DNA from: Akkermansiaceae bacterium
GTDB lineage: Bacteria; Verrucomicrobiota; Verrucomicrobiia; Verrucomicrobiales; DEV007
Length of the DNA: 64,000 bases
Reading direction: 5' to 3'
Assembly (NCBI GenBank): GCA_024233085.1
Contig: JACKQC010000011.1
Location: 1-64,000 of the forward strand
This document shows positions 62,765 to 64,000 of this stretch, piece after piece; position 1 is the stretch's first letter; every line of letters begins with the position of its first letter. Position numbers and translations under genes: made by a program. Below the pieces are notes generated by a model. It had not been told where the DNA came from and did no database searches. It was given only the letters and a program-made list of their open reading frames with translations.

Positions 62765-62974
62765 GGGGGAAAACGCGAGGCGATCGGCCAAACCGATCTG
62801 ATCGAAGCTGGGTATCGGAGTCGGATCGGGACGAAGCCGAGACTGAAAGCCGTTTTGGATGAGGTGCTGGAGGCGCTGGCGGGGTGGCCGCGATTTGGGG
62901 AGGAGGCGGGGGTAAGTGCGGAGCAGGTGCAGAAGATTGAGCGGGTGATTCGGACGGCTTGCTCCACACAGTAA
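62765..62974 (+). pseudogene. hipA: HipA-like toxin, 3' part
   Basis: 69 codons plus stop. Joined to the residue at 60492 it gives a continuous HipA ending (QLSV then GGKREAIGQTDLIEAG...EEAGVSAEQVQKIERVI). The reconstructed protein is 437 residues, the usual length for HipA. The sequence has no other disruptions. Confidence 0.92.
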
Positions 62975-63027
62975 AAGGAACAGTTTCGGCGAACACAGAA
63001 GACTTGTCAGGTATTGTCACCTGCCCC

Positions 63028-64000
63028 CTAATGGCGATGTCGAACTAAGGTTGGAAGCCTATCTACCAAGTCGTGAAACGGGATCGCTTGATCTCTCAAA
63101 AATTCTGTTGCGTCGATATAGGACATCGGAACCCGGCCACTGGTTACAAGGAGAGGCATCCACCGAATCTCATCTTTAGCGATACCGGAAATCCTCGCTA
63201 CCTCTTCCGGGTTTTCTCTCAACCAGCTCACTCGGCGTTGGTGCTTTGCCAAGGAATCCTCTGGATTTGTTAAATCTCCACGAAACTCTTCCAACTGCTG
63301 GATAACCTGCCTGACGTTCAGAGCGGACTTCAATCGCTTGCATTCGATGAGCAACACGACGCCGGCATCCTGATCCCAGGCAAATACATCAATGTCCCCC
63401 AAGTCAGGGTCCGATGGCGCCCCCAGTTCTGTAAGCGTAATTTCCAACCTAACGTTCGGCAATACCTCCCTTACCGCATCGGCTACTCTCTCGGCAAATT
63501 CGTGCCCCTTCTTATGGGCTATACTTCCCTGATAGCTCTTCATCGCCTTCGATTGGAAAAGCTTTTCGGGAAGATGCCCCAGGAAAATTGACTGCGTGAG
63601 ATACTCGCCCCAGCGATGAAGGTGCGGCGCTGAAATCGCAAACTGCCTTGGAGATCTAGACACCTCGACGAAAGGTCGGACTAAAACTGACAGCCCTCGA
63701 AAGTATCGCCAAGGAAGGACATCGTTCGCGTCGCAGCCCTTCGGAAAATTCCTATTCCACCCGGACCTGATGGGCAGCACGAAGCGATCCATAAAAGATG
63801 CGACCTGCGTTTCGGTCAGGCCGGCTCCATGCTTCAACACCTGCCTAAACACCAGAGCTTCGACTGTACCTCCGGCCTCACCACTACGCACCGCAAATTC
63901 GTCAAACACTTCTATCACCTTGAGTAGAATCTCATGGGAATAGCCATACTCCGCGAGAAATGCCTTCTCGAACGCCACCCTTTCAGGTGGGAGCCCTCCT
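63028..64000 (-). CDS. PD-(D/E)XK nuclease-like protein (partial, N-terminus beyond the right edge)
   Basis: An open minus-strand frame enters from the right edge (the codons before the GTG at 63978 are open too) and ends at 63028, giving at least 323 residues. The segment GDIDVFAWDQDAGVVLLIECKRLK holds a D...ExK pattern of the PD-(D/E)XK nuclease fold, preceded by a GHEFAERVADAVREVL helix with a Glu often found in this fold. The C-terminal part (NPEEVARISGIAKDEIRWMPLLVTSG) has no clear match. Function could be restriction, repair or defence. It is convergent with the hipA remnant (53 bp). The AT content is higher than in the polysaccharide block. Confidence 0.7.
   Translation of the reverse strand, partial: GGLPPERVAFEKAFLAEYGYSHEILLKVIEVFDEFAVRSGEAGGTVEALVFRQVLKHGAGLTETQVASFMDRFVLPIRSGWNRNFPKGCDANDVLPWRYFRGLSVLVRPFVEVSRSPRQFAISAPHLHRWGEYLTQSIFLGHLPEKLFQSKAMKSYQGSIAHKKGHEFAERVADAVREVLPNVRLEITLTELGAPSDPDLGDIDVFAWDQDAGVVLLIECKRLKSALNVRQVIQQLEEFRGDLTNPEDSLAKHQRRVSWLRENPEEVARISGIAKDEIRWMPLLVTSGRVPMSYIDATEFLRDQAIPFHDLVDRLPTLVRHRH

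Noticed and set aside
62719..63030. Separate small gene at 62513-62974 suggested by an open frame
   Set aside because: Its 5' half overlaps tnpC in another frame and its 3' half is exactly the displaced HipA C-terminus, so it is not an independent gene.

Overview
This is GC-rich bacterial DNA from a member of the PVC group. I lean towards Verrucomicrobiota, with Planctomycetota as the alternative. The evidence is a set of domains that are almost diagnostic for the group: a Planctomycete-cytochrome/DUF1549/DUF1553 protein, a DUF1501 protein with a twin-arginine leader, two PVC-type membrane dehydrogenase beta-propellers with a CxxCH haem site, six formylglycine sulfatases, and ThuA-like and PQQ-like propeller proteins. 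Ribosome-binding sites are mostly not recognisable. I saw no rRNA, tRNA or CRISPR array. The gene complement suits a heterotroph that degrades sulfated, acetylated (probably algal) polysaccharides.

Layout. 1-6056 (minus strand): a TPR protein with an internal C39-like peptidase domain (cut by the left edge), an NupG-like MFS transporter and a Gfo/Idh/MocA oxidoreductase. 6185-7589 (plus): a compact restriction-modification pair, a DNA methyltransferase overlapping a BglII/BstYI-like endonuclease. 7596-15524 (minus): penicillin-binding protein 1C plus bacterial alpha-2-macroglobulin, divergent from an ECF-like sigma factor (15760-16416). 16601-24514 (minus): sulfatase, PhoD-like phosphatase and a giant ThuA/discoidin/PVC-propeller/HEAT/cytochrome c protein. 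24765-25492: a PIN protein and an AbrB-type protein in tail-to-tail arrangement. 25596-39307: beta-helix protein, two overlapping sulfatases, serine hydrolase, large esterase, sialate O-acetylesterase, S1/P1 nuclease and a methyltransferase-like/PQQ-propeller fusion.

39611-57271 is the most coherent block, entirely on the plus strand: a GntR/FCD regulator preceded by a perfect 20-bp palindrome, then the cytochrome/DUF1549/DUF1553 protein, a GH50-like clan-A glycosidase, a secreted metzincin-GH16 (agarase-type) fusion, a sulfatase, ThuA, a PVC dehydrogenase, DUF1501, a decayed toxin-antitoxin pair, an alpha/beta esterase and two more sulfatases. I read it as a sulfated-galactan (agar or porphyran type) utilisation locus in which a glycosidase/sulfatase/oxidation cassette sits between the usually adjacent DUF1553 and DUF1501 genes.

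57440-64000 is a mobile and toxin-antitoxin zone: a VapB-like relic, then a hipBA operon hit twice. An IS630-family element (58183-59373) sits between hipB and hipA, and an IS66-family element (60493-62756) splits hipA with a perfect 8-bp target duplication. A partial PD-(D/E)XK-like protein runs off the right edge.

The strongest unexplained signal is a family of eight 41-bp palindromic elements (two 14-nt arms around a constant 13-nt loop) scattered through the window. Most are intergenic, one overlaps the stop codon of the MFS gene, and one lies inside the coding sequence of pbpC, where it is translated in frame.
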